Assembly: GCA_950295325.1 (NCBI GenBank)
Contig: OX485808.1
Span: forward strand, 5,148,501-5,212,500
DNA length: 64,000 nt
Source of the DNA: Polytrichum commune
Taxonomy: Eukaryota; Streptophyta; Polytrichopsida; Polytrichales; Polytrichaceae
Direction: 5' to 3'
In this document: piece after piece, positions 43,204 through 55,141 of the stretch
How the letters are laid out: each line of letters starts with the position of its first letter
Position numbering within the stretch: the stretch's first letter is position 1
Notes under the pieces: model-generated
Seen by the model: the letters and a program-made list of their open reading frames with translations, nothing else
What the model was told of the DNA's origin: nothing
Databases searched by the model: none
Position numbers and translations under genes: made by a program

Positions 43204-46200
43204 TTACACATCTCCATCTTCCACTTCATATCCATTCTCGGCGTCATTCATCGCAGCTGCAATACGTGCCAAGTTGTCTTTGGCAAAATCTATATGTTTT
43301 TGGGGGATGGTCATTGTTTTTGATTTGGAACCTTTCTGCGGCTTCCAAGCACAAAGTATAGTATCCGTGTTTATCCAAACCGGTGTGTACGCTGAGTCCA
43401 CTGTCCACTTAAAATTCTTCTTGGTGTCCCAACCTAAATAAGTGCGTAGCACATTTTGGTCTTTAGTGCTTGGACGACAATATTCCACCTCAATTTGACG
43501 AAAATTGGGGCTAGTTCGAACAAAATTGGGTGAAGACAATGCTTTTACCAACCAAATTGGCTTGGGATGCTCCTCATCCCCTGCTCGTACGAGGACTAAA
43601 TAACCTTCATGGCAATCAACACCTACACGAAACGATGGTGCCGGTCGATTGCGGGCAGGGCCAACGTAATGCTCGTCCATTGCGAACTCTTCACGAACGT
43701 CTCCATTGCTAAAAAACATGGTGTTGGACTCGACAACCGTTAAACGGCTTTGTGGCCAAAATCCTTGTGTTAAAGTTGTACGGGTGTCGCCACCAAGTGT
43801 CATTAGGGCCGAGCGAATGCGATCCCAATACGCAATCAAAGGTTTATGAGTATCTCTAACACGTCTAGTTATGTCCTCCTCACACAACTCTTTCCAATAT
43901 TCAATGAATCCGGATATGTCTTTGATGATTTCCGGCCCATTCCTCATGGGGTCGGGTTTGCAAGGCTTTGGATCCCCATCCGGGAGCAAACATTTCCCAT
44001 CATTGTCTTGACGCCATACGAGTATACCATCATCCGGGCCCCAATTAGGAGATGTGCACAAAAGCTTAAATTGCATAGCCGGGAGACCATCATCCCTTAT
44101 ATAAAATCGGAATTGTTGTACTTTGGTATGTCCCACCAAACGGTCCCCTCCCTTCAACATGTATGGCTTGATGAAGGCCTTGAAATCTGGTACTTCCTCA
44201 ATCATGTGCGGAATTACCGGCATATGGTCCAAATCCATATACGATTTCATAAGAAGTGGTATGGTTGGAAAATCTTCTTCATGCAACTTCATGTTCCACC
44301 GTCCGAAAGACGCATCAATGTCATCGTGTGTGTGTTCCACCATCAAGAAAGACACAAACACCTCCTTGAAGATTCCTTTCGCCACAAGCAAGGACCAAAA
44401 ACAAAATACGTATCGACATTTGTTGTCCTTCGCACAATTATCAAGTTGAACGTGGAGAGTTGGAGGCAAAGGTTTCGCACAAAGAGGTTCTCCGGGTGGC
44501 TTCGGCAATGACGACATACAAACATCCTTTCCCGCAAGCAGTGCTTTGTAAAGGGGTGTCGTTCCACAACCATCAAACAATGCAAGTGATGAATGTACCG
44601 GAGGCTTCTCCAGATCGCGCAAGAGTTTTGCAAATGATCCCACCGTGTGGTTAGCATCGCCAGAGTAAAAATCCAAACCATAATGGGCATACTTAACGTC
44701 TCCATGTCCGTGGGCAATCATCCCTGGGAAAAAACAAACGATCCATGAATGACAACAATAACAACAACAACCCTAAACGGATGTATGAAGTTGAAACCTA
44801 ACGCAAATACATCTAGTAAAATTGGATAGAATTTGAACACATATTTGTGATTTAGGGCAAACTTGTGACAGCTACGAGCAACTTGAAGAGTCCATTCGTG
44901 GCCTTTATTTTCCGTGCATAACAAGGGCATGCGGTCTTGGCGTGGTCCATTTTGTCATGGATGATTGTTAGAACCTCTGTAGGCCTCGTTATGGATAGAG
45001 CACGGTTCTTGTAGTAATCTTGATGGTGAGCCTTTTGGTTGTTGACATGTTCAATATATTTTGCTTGGTGTCTGGACTGGGATTCAGTGCCTATGGGGTG
45101 AGCGTCTCGAAGACCTTTGTATTTTTCACACGTCGTACACCTAGCGAACTTGTCCCCGGGTCTCTTCAAAATGTATTCAACAAACAGTTGGTTTTTAATC
45201 ACACTCAACTTGGACAAAGAAATGGGACCACATTCTGCTATGCGACCCACTTCGTTAATGTCCGTTAATATGTTCTTTCATTTTGTACCCGTGGGCAACA
45301 CCATTTGTACAACTTTCTCCCCTGACAACAATGTCCTCGTCTTGTGGGGCATTGCATCGGCCAATGGGACTATGATGGTGGAGAGTGTCGCGGAGGCTTG
45401 AAGTGTAGCCTCCCGAGGTTTCTTAGTGCCCGAATTTCCATGAAATCGAAAGCGGCGACCCAACAATGAATACTTTTGAAACCTATAAAAGTCAGATTTT
45501 GACACGGCGTGGATGGTATACCACGCGGTACAACACACATCCACATTCTCAAGTGTAACCACCTTATGCCCATGGGTGTCAATATGCACATTTCTGTGGA
45601 CCTCGAGTTTCTTTGCCGATTTCATACGGAAATTGGCAAGCCACATCTCTTGACGTAGGGACTTAATTTTCTCCCGCAGGAAAAACTAGCAACATTTCCG
45701 ATAGCAACAGTCCTTGGCGGACACAAGACGGATAGATTCGTCTCCCAATATGCGATCCCGTCGACGCTCCTTATCTCCTTGAGGCACATGGTTAGAATCA
45801 TATTTGCGTAGGCCTTTGCGATGACGTATTTTGGCCAACAAAGCTAATTGCGTTTGCTTATGGCGCCGCTCATGGTCCAACAAGCTCACTCCGTCATGGA
45901 GAACCCGACAAGAAGTCCATCGACGCAAGGAAAATCTCCATATCACCGGGACCTCAAGCGGAAGCAATGAATTCAAGATGCACACACCAACATCGCTAGG
46001 ACCAAGGGGGTTGGCATCCACACAATCACGGGGATCAGAGTTTCTACATATGCCATCTGCCACAGGGACACCAAGGTCGTTGAGTAGGACGACATCAAGG
46101 CCAACCCATTGCTCCCTCCCAAAACCGGCACACAACGGAATGTCATCGTGGTCATTCCTGGAATGTAGAGATTGTTCGTGCACTTCTGAAGATTCATGGG

Positions 46201-46339
46201 AGGGTGTATGCACAAACTCGCCCATTACGTTTGGCAGACCATTACAACCCGCCGAAGGGGAAGAAAGTTCACACTCACCATCGGAGGACGAAGCAATTGT
46301 GGACAACTCCAATGAACTATATGCCATGGGCAGCGCCAT
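43204..46339 (-). pseudogene. DUF7869-like transposase, copy B (full length, two stops)
   Basis: The gene starts at ATG 46339 (MALPMAYSSLE) and ends at TAA 43204-43206. A 139-bp intron lies at 44724-44862; its donor context is CACAA/GT where copy A has CACAG/GT. Visible features are RCTTCEKYK, TIIHDKMDHAKT, QLDNCAKDNKCRYVF and EHTHDDIDASFGRW, and a long C-terminal region rich in Trp. The acidic motifs could form a DDE/D-type catalytic set. Two nonsense codons interrupt it: TAG at 45686-45688 where copy A has Gln, and TGA at 45278-45280 where copy A has Trp. The 505-codon C-terminal exon is otherwise open. Confidence 0.7.
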
Positions 46340-46461
46340 CCAACCTAAGCAAACCACTAATCAATGACCAAAACAACAAGCACCGCAATGCACACAAAAG
46401 CGAAAATGAGAGCTGTGTAGATATATGGCTCAAAAAACACAAACAACTCTCGCGGCACCGT

Positions 46462-47662
46462 TGGGGGACCTCACATATGAAGACGAACGTGCGTTTGAAA
46501 ACAACGCCATGACATGCAAATACTACGTGGGAATCACACGCCAATGGACAACGGCATTGAATTGTGGTACATATTACCCGTGAAGGGTGTTGGGTCGATT
46601 TGGTAATAAAACATGATAAGGGTTGCCAACCAACAAAAGACAGCATACGCACATATATTCACGAACGCGCGGACGAAAACATCAACCCAACAAACAATGA
46701 ATTGTGAAAGGGATAAGCAATGTGCATTGCTCAGGAGCACCCAAAATGCACCTGAATCATTATCCACATGTAGCAAGCATCGTAATTGAAGGGCATGTCT
46801 TTGACGGGTGTGTGTCTAGGAACAACCGACCCCAAGCTAGAGCCTAAACTGAAGGGTGTATGTATACAAACGATCGTTCGTAAGTCATAGCCGAAACATA
46901 TGGGCGTATGCCTACGAACGATCAATCATATGTTCTAGCAGTGACCGTGTTTGTAAAAAATGTTGACCCGTCGGAAGAAATATCTATAGCCAAGTACAAG
47001 GAGGCATGTGCATAAATGAACGGATATTTCTGTATAATTGGAAAATAATATCAATTGATATTTACGAACGCACGTTCGTGAATATCCGACCATCATATGT
47101 TCAGTTGGACATAACAGATTCACGGGAGGGTAGGTGTCTTTGAGGGTTAAAAGGAAAATATACGAACTCACGTTCGTATATCATTAAACATTTTAGCGCC
47201 TACGACTACCTATAAGTAGTTCAACGTGGAGTACTGTCGAATGCTCTACTTACGAACACACGTTCGTAAACCACTCGCATCACACGAACTTACGTGCGCC
47301 TGTATCTCGAAGGAAATATATACGAACGCACGTTCGTAAATCATTGAACATTTTAGCGCCTACGACTACCTATAAGTAGGTCAACGTGGAGTACTGTCGA
47401 ATGCTCTACTTACGAACGCACGTTCGTAAACCACTCGCATCATACGAACTTACGTGCGCCTGTATCTCGAAAGAAATATATACGAACGCACGTTCGTATA
47501 TAATTGAACATTTTCTTGCCTATGACTACCTGTAAGTAAATCTACGCGGAATATGTCTAATGCTCTAATTACGAACGCACGTTCATAAACCACTCGCATC
47601 ACATCTCTGAACATCTTGTGCCTATGCTACCAACTCATCTTTACGAACGTACGTTCGTAAAC
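46462..47662. repeat. Inverted-repeat site array upstream of transposase, copy B (about 12 sites)
   Basis: Sites near 46480, 46659, 46863, 46911, 47060, 47161, 47249, 47320, 47410, 47480, 47569 and 47640. The first four are degenerate. Part of the array was expanded by a tandem duplication of about 160 bp. Confidence 0.85.
47161..47600 (+). repeat. Tandem repeat, period about 160 bp, each unit with two inverted-repeat sites
   Basis: Units begin near 47161, 47321 and 47481 and share GCGCCTACGACTACCTATAA, ACTGTCGAATGCTCTA and CCACTCGCATCA. The third unit is more diverged. Copy A has no such duplication. Confidence 0.85.
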
Positions 47663-47664
47663 GT

Positions 47665-47945
47665 CCGGTATTTGCGGCGGTATATGCGGGTATGTGCAAC
47701 CTATTGTGTACCTGGGAGGTATAGGGTGGACGCACAAGAAAATGGTTTGTGGTCGTTCCAGTCAGGTCTGTGGAGCGCACACAAACTTGTGCCGCAGAAA
47801 ACAGCTCTGATGTGGGGGGAAGAGCTTTAAGTACCTTCCCCCTGATGGTTCAAAATCCCTTGGATGCTATTTAAAAACCGGATTCCCGCCGCCTACTTTG
47901 ACCTAACAATATGCCATTCCATCCGTGCGGAATAAATAAATAGCA
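47665..47945 (-). promoter_or_regulatory. Conserved non-coding block, probable transposase promoter/leader, copy B
   Basis: Counterpart of 3540-3800, with GTATTTGCGGCGGTAT, TGGAGCGCACACAAAC, AGAGCTTTAAGTAC and GATTCCCGCCGCCTACTTT. No shared ORF. Confidence 0.45.
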
Positions 47946-50470
47946 TTATGTATGGAACATGTCTTGCATGAACGCAACATATTGTAAATATGTCAATCGG
48001 TCGCACACCTTAGTTGTCACCAAGGTCTAACGAGAATATATGTCTATATTTATATGTATATATAAATTTCATATTGTATATTACATTATATTAGATTATA
48101 TATACACATATATATAATATTAGATACATAATGTCTATATAGGTTGATGGTTAACATTGAATTTAAATGATTTGCGACTAAGGTGTGAAGTCCAAGTTAA
48201 TTGACGATTGATTATACCTAATAAAGTGATGAAGGGTTTAGGGTAATACATATTCACACACACAATGAGGTAAGAGTGGCTAAGAACATGTTGTGGAAGC
48301 CCCTAAAATTGTAGGTATCATATGATTCACATAAAAAAATGTCCGTAATATGGTCACCAAGTGCATGAATACCAATAAAAAGTCGCTTAATTCATAATGG
48401 CTTGTACTAGGTAAATTGAGGGCATTTTGAAGTAATCATACCCAATATATGTAGGTAAGGTCTTCATTCAAATGTAACACTAGGTTTGAAAATAATGAAT
48501 TAAAATGGCATGATTGGAAATGATCAATCACTTTGGAACGGTGCATACGATAATGATAAGAATTGAAACCATGCCTACGTGAAGTCACACTTACAATTAT
48601 TAATATCATGTGTTTCACGTCCTATGGGAAATAAAATTTCCTCCACCTCTTGTAAAGGTTTAGGATAGCGCAGGCTCGCCACAATCTGAAATTCAGTCCT
48701 TCATCCAATAAATATTTTTTTAAGGAACCATTGAACACCTTGAAAGACATATTGTCCATAAAAATTTTATATTTTAAAACACCATATACACATCCTTGCG
48801 GGTGGATTTTTTATTTGAATCCACCCCCTACACTCGAGGCTCGCCAAACATCGGACCATATTATGAACTATAAGTTTAAATGCAATTGATCATTGGTAAA
48901 ATTTAAAGTTGATGGCACTAGTATTCGTTTGTTAGTTTAAGTCGACAACTAATTAAATGACTTGACCTCCTATTGGAAATTCATTTTTCCTCCACCATGG
49001 TGTGAAAATGGATAACTAACTTGGAATGGTGCATACAATAGTATGCACTTACAATTATATGTTTATATTATTTGTATCCTACAAGAAGTATGTGCATGAC
49101 CATAGCTTAAACTGTTGTTTTAAACCAAAGTCTTAAACCATTCATGTTATAATAAGATTAAGTATGCATTGTGTGATCAAATTGCACTCAAAACTATTGT
49201 GTGAAAGGGCTAGCATTTCAAAATTCACTCTTCCCCTATTAAACCAATGTTTTATCTCAAAATGACAATTACTGGCATGAGTCTAGATTATTATAGTTGC
49301 TATGAACCAAATAAAGCAGGCTCCAATCAAACCAACATTGGTAGACCATTTTGACATGATGCCCATAGACCACAACATGGCCATAATATATAAGAAAGGT
49401 TGGTAAGATAAAAAGATGTAGGGTTTAGGGGTTAGGGTTTAGGGTTTGGGGTTAGTGTATAGGGTTTGTGAAAGTTGTCTATGTGGTTTGTGGGTTTAGG
49501 GTTTAGATCGTTAGTGATACTTAGGACGGGTTTAGACTTGGAGTCAAGGCTCAAAAATGGGTTGGGGTGAAAGAAATCCACTCCTCTCATTGGTAGAGAG
49601 GCTGGGACTCGCCTCTTCAAGTTTACACCATGAGTTGGGGCCAATTCACAAATAAATTATTTTATTCATCATGACAATGGCCTCAAGCCTTGGAAAAGAG
49701 AGCTCCCAACCTTGTGGACTCTTTCCCTCTAGTTGAGGCCATTGTTAGAGCTTTTATTCGCTTATAGTAGTTTATTCTTTGTGCATTGAATAGGAAGGGA
49801 GAAATTCTAAATTTATTATACTTTAATCATTATCTATAGAATAGTTCATGAGTACGTTGGAACCTCTCATAACCCTCTCATAATTGCAACCTCCAAATGG
49901 CCCCAACCCCACCTAAATAGGTTTACACATGAAAGCAATGACTGGAGTTAGGTTACTTTCTTATTAATGGCCTTGGGGGCCCATTTGCATGCCACATGGG
50001 ACATATTGGCCTTCGTTCACAATGGCCTTGGCCCCAAGTCTAAACAGGCCCTTAGTGTACTATGCGTTCGTATTTAGAGTATCTAACACTAAATATCATA
50101 TTAAGGGTGGGTCAAGCTAATGAAATCGTATTGAAAATTGAATTTTCCCCCACCTCTTGAGGAGAATCGGATAGCCCCTCTCCACAATTCAAAATGCGTC
50201 CTTTATGTATGTAAATTTTGTTTGAGGAACCATTGAACAACTTTAAGGATGTGTGGTTCATGAAAACTCTATTTTGCAAAACACCATATACACATTGGGA
50301 TGGATTCTTCATCGAAAACCTACTAAATGACATGCATTGTGTTGTACAAATTAATTGAACATACTTTTCTAAAATATGTTTACAAATAATCCAACTGTAA
50401 AGATATTAAGGGGATACGGAATGTAAAATTCATGTCCCCGAACTAAGCTCCCACCATTTCGTATTTCTTA
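47946..50470. other. AT-rich central spacer of copy B, no gene seen
   Basis: Short TA-rich stretch at 48030-48130, telomere-like GGGTTTA runs at 49419-49500, and repeated CCCACCTCTTG-type motifs. Small ORFs are not supported. It resembles 3925-5590 in role and composition, with little detailed similarity. Confidence 0.5.
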
Positions 50471-50479
50471 ATTCGTAAA

Positions 50480-50690
50480 CCCTCATCCCTCCCTATCTCC
50501 ATTTCCCTCCCCTCCCCCTCCCCTCCCCCATCCCAGCCTTGGCCAGTGGCCATCAGCCACGTGGCAGCCGCCAGGAAACCCTAGCGGTGCAGGCTACCTC
50601 CCCGCGCCTCTTCCTCTCCTCCTCATTTGTCATTTGGAGCAGAGGAGGAGGGGAAAGCTTAGGTGCGGCGAAGCCCTTGCCATTTGTATA
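50480..50690 (+). promoter_or_regulatory. Promoter/5' region of ParB-FCP1 gene, copy B, G-box and telo-box
   Basis: A CCCTCCCCTCCCC tract, a perfect G-box CCACGTGG (50557-50564), a telo-box AAACCCTAG (50576-50584), GGCTACCTCCCCGCGCC and CATTTGGAGCAGAGGAGG, in the same order as copy A. In copy A the G-box position reads CCATGTGG. Confidence 0.6.
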
Positions 50691-50719
50691 GCCTCATTTT
50701 ATGTTTTTTCTTGGCGCGC

Positions 50720-50945
50720 ATTGTTAGAGGCTTGATAGAAGGATCGCTTGAGAGGTTGAGATTTTTAGAAATCTTGAGAAGGTTGAGAGTTTTAGAAAGC
50801 TTGAGAGGTTTAGAGTTTTAGAAAGCTTGAGAGGTTGAGTGTTTTAGAAAGCTTGAGAGCTTTAGAGTTTTAGAAAGCTTGAGAGGTTGAGTGTTTCAAA
50901 AAGCTTGAGAGCTTGAGAGTTTTAGAAAGCTTGTGAGTTGTGTGT
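50720..50945 (+). repeat. Tandem leader repeats (AGCTTGAGAGGTTGAG...)
   Basis: About seven imperfect units of GAGAGGTTGAGTGTTTTAGA type, 25-30 bp each, in the presumed untranslated leader. Degenerate equivalents occur in copy A. Confidence 0.75.
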
Positions 50946-51433
50946 ACATCAGAATATTTGTAGGATTTGTAAATTAGTTCTGAAGGCTTGAGAGTGTGAG
51001 AAAGGAGCGAGGGTACAAGATTGCATTTGAAAGCGAATTCAGTGCATTTGTGAGGTTTCTGGATTTCTGAGTAGCAGGCAACAGGTTTTGGGTGTGCAAC
51101 AATTCAATGTGAGTAAAAGTTTCCTTTTCAAATCACTTCTTTCCAATCTGAAATTGTTCTTTGTTGAATTCCATGTGTTATGTTTTATGCATTAATATGA
51201 GCTTTGTCATGTTTTGTATGAATTAGGACTTTCCTCTTCATTATGAATTCTCAATCACTGAATCTCAATTTTATTGTCATTCCATATTTCACTTTGTGTT
51301 TCATCATTCTGATCAAGAGTTGCAGGCAGAAATCCAAATCGCAACATTCATAAATCCATACATATGTATTCATATGTATATGTATCCGTATATGTACGGA
51401 CAAAGCATTTATTATCATACACCGATGACCACA

Positions 51434-52203
51434 TTTACAAACGATCGTTCGTAAATGTGGCGTTTAGACATCTAATACACCAACCCCTCTACTTTTACGA
51501 ACGTGCGTTCGTAAAATACGCACTCACCTTCTAATTTTACGAACGGGCATTCGTAAAATACGCACTCTCCTTGTACCTTTACGAACGGGCATTCGTAAAA
51601 TACGCACTCTCTTTGTACCTTTACGAACGTGCGTTCGTAAAATACGCACTCTCCTTCTCCTTTTACGAACGTGCGTTCGTAATTGATTAAATAAGGAACA
51701 TCATGTATTTTGCGAACGTGCGTTCGTAAAATAAGCACTCACCTTCTACTTTTACGAACGTGCGTTCGTAATTGATTAAATAAGGAACATCATGTATTTG
51801 CGAACGCCCGTTCGTGAACATACACTGAATCACACATAAATATCCTAGATTTACGAACGATCGTTCGTAAACAGGGATCCAAACACACCCAAGATTTACG
51901 AACGCACGTTCGTAAATCTACACAAAGGCATGGACATAAATATGTGTACCCAATAACTAATAAAAAATGAGCCCCAAAAAATGAGCCTAAAAACGAACCC
52001 CACATCTTTTGATAACGCCATATAAACATCAAAGCACACAAATACGAACGCGCGTTCGTATTTATTAAAAATGAAAAACACCTTGGAAATCAAACCAAAT
52101 TTGCGAACGAACGTTCGTAAATAAGAAACATCATATGTCTTGCCAATAATAAATGATTTATTGACGACCCGCAAATGTCAGTAACGAACGCTCGTTCGTA
52201 AAT
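51434..52203. repeat. Inverted-repeat site array in leader of ParB-FCP1 gene, copy B (14 sites)
   Basis: Fourteen sites. Eight between 51494 and 51800 are spaced about 40-46 bp apart, with similar AATACGCACTCTCCTT spacers; the rest are irregular. Two carry GGGCATTCG, a CpG-to-CpA change. The last site ends about 30 bp before ATG 52234. Confidence 0.9.
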
Positions 52204-52233
52204 GCAATTTTGAATGTGTCTATCACATTGCAG

Positions 52234-53527
52234 ATGGCTAGACCAGTCAAGAGCGCAATAGAGATGTTCGCGGTTCAGTTGGATCGGCTTCCGGAGTCAG
52301 TGACAAATGACAATGGGAACGATAACTACGTCCCCAAAGATGACTTCATGGGGGAGTGGACGGCGCTCCCGGAGAAAATCGATGGTGGATTGTTCGCCCT
52401 GAGGTTCACATACGAGTTGGAGACAAGGCCAAACCAGCCGGAGCAGTGGGTGCAGATGAAGACATGGGAGATAGAGTCCATAGAGGCACAGGGTGATTTT
52501 GTTATATTGGACATGAAAAACAAAAAAGACCACATCAACCTCCTGCTGGACTTCAGGAGGCACCCTTTCTCCCATACATACGCACAGAATAATGTTATTG
52601 AGGATGCAAAGCATTTCGACCTTGTTAACCTCTTCACAAAGTACAGCCTTAGCCAGCATTGGACAGCCAGGAAGCTGACTGCACTGGCCCTAAATATGTC
52701 CAAGTATAACAGTGCCGTCGTGGAGGCCAACAAGAAGAAAAAGAGTCCGAAAAAAACTACTGCATCTGGAGCAGGAGGTTCTAGAAGTGTGCCGCGGCCA
52801 GTGCCTTCAGTTAGCAGATTGTCAAAAGGGCCAAGCAGACACTCCACGCCATCTAAAAGAACTAGGGACGACATGGAGAAGTCTGGTGTCACGGAGACAG
52901 CTGAGGTCAACTCGCCGCCTGTCATGCCGACTCCTTTGAAAAAGGGGGAAAACCCTGATGTGGCAAAGACGACTCGTATTCTTCGCGACTTCAACAATTA
53001 TTCGAAGGATTGCTGGCCCATGGGACGGCACTTCACCTTCAACGTGGACTGCTTCAAATGCGAGAAATCCCCCAACAAGTGGGTGGTGAGGTCACATGAA
53101 AGCGGAGGTGTGAAGTGGCAAATAAACAACTTGATGAATAACGTGAAGTGGGATAGGCAAACTGTGTGCGTTATGCCAAAGGGTTTCACTTCCCGTCCCA
53201 CGAAAAAAGATTGGGCAAGAATCCAGAACGGGGAGTTCTGGATTATTGATGGACAACACAGCTTGGAGGCATCGCAGATCATCCTCAAGGATGATAACTT
53301 CCAGCATGAGCTCAAGGGGGACCTACGCTACTGGAAGGCGTTCCTGGTGTGGTCAGACGACTGGGACAAGCTCCGGAAAATTTTGACATTTTTAAATTCC
53401 GGGAATAAAATCAAGGCGTTTGAGGCATCATGGGCAGCAAACATAGTGGCTGCGAGAGACGTGTGGGTGGCACACGGGTGCCCACCAAAAGAGGGAGAAT
53501 GCGAAAAACCAGTCTCCACAATGGAAG
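52234..53527 (+). pseudogene. ParB-MTase-FCP1-like fusion, exon 1, copy B (ParB-like; 2-nt deletion)
   Basis: Begins MARPVKSAIEMFAVQLDRLP right after a CATTGCAG acceptor. Layout is as in copy A, including the KKKKSPKK linker and GEFWIIDGQHSLEASQ. It is 1294 nt against 1296 in copy A; the missing 2 nt at about 53491-53497 (AAAAGAGGGAG against AAAAGAGAGGGAG) shift the last 12 codons, so the splice phase no longer matches exon 2. Confidence 0.65.
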
Positions 53528-53643
53528 GTAAGTTTACGAACGATCGTTCGTAAACCTCTGGTTCCTTTTCAACATTCTTGATCATTTGATTTACGAACGT
53601 GCGTTCGTATTTGGTTGCCCGCTGACATTGCTTTCCAATGCAG
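53528..53643 (+). other. Intron 1, copy B, two inverted-repeat sites
   Basis: GTAAG followed directly by TTTACGAACG; the second site is at about 53591-53612; acceptor AATGCAG. Confidence 0.8.
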
Positions 53644-54969
53644 GTATTTTGCGATGCGATGGTGGACAAATTCTCTTCCATTGACATGAAGTCCACTTCA
53701 ACGAAGTCGGTGCTCGAGCTTAAGGGTGAGCTCCGGCTTATATGTTGCAACACAGACACCTGGGATTTGTGGACCCAATTTTTTGATGCTCACAGTGCGG
53801 GGGATCTTGTCAACCCCGACACTGAAGAAAAATATAATCAGGAGAAGACTGGTGAGGCGCCTCCGCTGCTGAGGGAATTTTTTAGGCCAATTCAGGGGTT
53901 GACGGAGTCGGAATTGCAGAGATGTGCAGTGCATGCTCTTGGGAACACCGTCGGGAGAACAATCCCTTATCCGAAGATATTTCTGAAGAGGCCAAAGCAC
54001 AGGCCCGGAACGTACTCCATCAAGGAGTGGTGCGAACATCGCAAGTTGAAGACCAACACAATGAGGGAGTTGGGCGCACTCGTCCCGGAGTACAAACTCT
54101 TCCAGGCCGACGGAGACATCAACTGGGCTGGATGGAAGGAGTTCAAGGTCGGGTACAACATCAACAGCTCTTCCATGCGTAGGCTAGTTAAGGAACACGC
54201 CTCCGTCTTGAAACTGAAGGGGAACAAGCGGACCAAGAAAGTAGAGACAAATCCCCAGGAGGTGGAGTTGTATATAAAGTTTTTGGAGAGGAAGCGGAGG
54301 GCCACATTCGAGGGACTGGCCAGATTTTGTTTGGTAACCACCGGGCTGGAGAGGACCATTTTTTCTAAGTGGGACGGCACCATCAGCAAGGCCGAGGTGA
54401 GGGAGGACCATTGGGGTTGCCCATTTGCCCTCATTGATTTCAGGGGGATCCCAGGAGGTGCGAGGCAAGGGACAAAGGATTTTCCCTTCTACAACCCTTT
54501 CATGGCAAAGTTTCAAGACTACAGATCGCCTGACATGAGGGAGCCTCACGTATGGCTTTGGATAGTGAAACAGGAGAAGCTATCCATTGTGACAGAGCTG
54601 TACAAAAATACCATCAAGTTTGAATACAACATCTACCACAACACCTACGTGCCCGCAAAAACGGAAGGGATCGTGGCCATCAACGAGGCCAGGGGCAACA
54701 AGTAGGTGGGAGTTGTCAGCCTGATCTTCTTAACGTACAATGCTTTCAGAAATATGAGAGCGCCTGTGAAGGCAAACAGTACTTTCAAGAAGATATACAG
54801 CATCCCTCACCCCCCTCCCAAGGAACTGCTGCAGGAGACACTGTACACGGTTTTCCCCGTGTTGGAGCTTAGGTTGGAGTTCTACGTGTTAGTGTTGCAG
54901 AGCTTGGCAATCACTGGAGAGACTGTATACAACATTTTTGGAGGCAGCAAGTTCATGTACGCGGCCATG
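53644..54969 (+). pseudogene. ParB-MTase-FCP1-like fusion, exon 2, copy B (methyltransferase-like; one stop)
   Basis: 1326 nt, the full-length exon (442 codons). Contains CPFALIDFRGIPG, HVWLWIVKQEK, IPHPPPKELL and ETVYNIFGGSKFMYAAM. The single lesion is TAG at 54703-54705 where copy A has CAA (Gln), fitting a C-to-T change of CAG. It supplies the segment lost from copy A by deletion. Confidence 0.65.
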
Positions 54970-55141
54970 GTAAGCTGTCATTCTTCGATTTACGAATGCT
55001 CGTTTGTAATTAATTCTCATTGATTCAAATGTTATAATAGTTTTTGCATTTTTTCCATTGCGTTGATCTGGCATTGTCTCAATGTTGATGTTTACAAACG
55101 CACGTTCGTATATGCTGACATGCTCGGAATCGTTGGTACAG
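54970..55141 (+). other. Intron 2, copy B, two degenerate inverted-repeat sites
   Basis: GTAAGCTG ... GGTACAG. Sites near 54990 (ACGAATGCTCGTTTGT) and 55090 (ACAAACGCACGTTCGT) have lost CpGs to TpG or CpA. Confidence 0.7.

Noticed and set aside
51472-51738. Repeat protein (YERTFVK units, minus strand)
   Set aside because: It is a translation shadow of the tandem inverted-repeat sites. Other LRTxVRK and TNARS ORF ends in introns have the same origin.
51490-51815. CRISPR array
   Set aside because: The spacers are similar to each other, the repeat is scattered in introns and exons elsewhere, and the context is a plant genome.
54703-54705. Stop codon recoding or RNA editing in the fusion gene
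   Set aside because: Copy B has several independent stops and deletions, so ordinary decay is simpler. Nuclear transcripts are not known to be edited this way.
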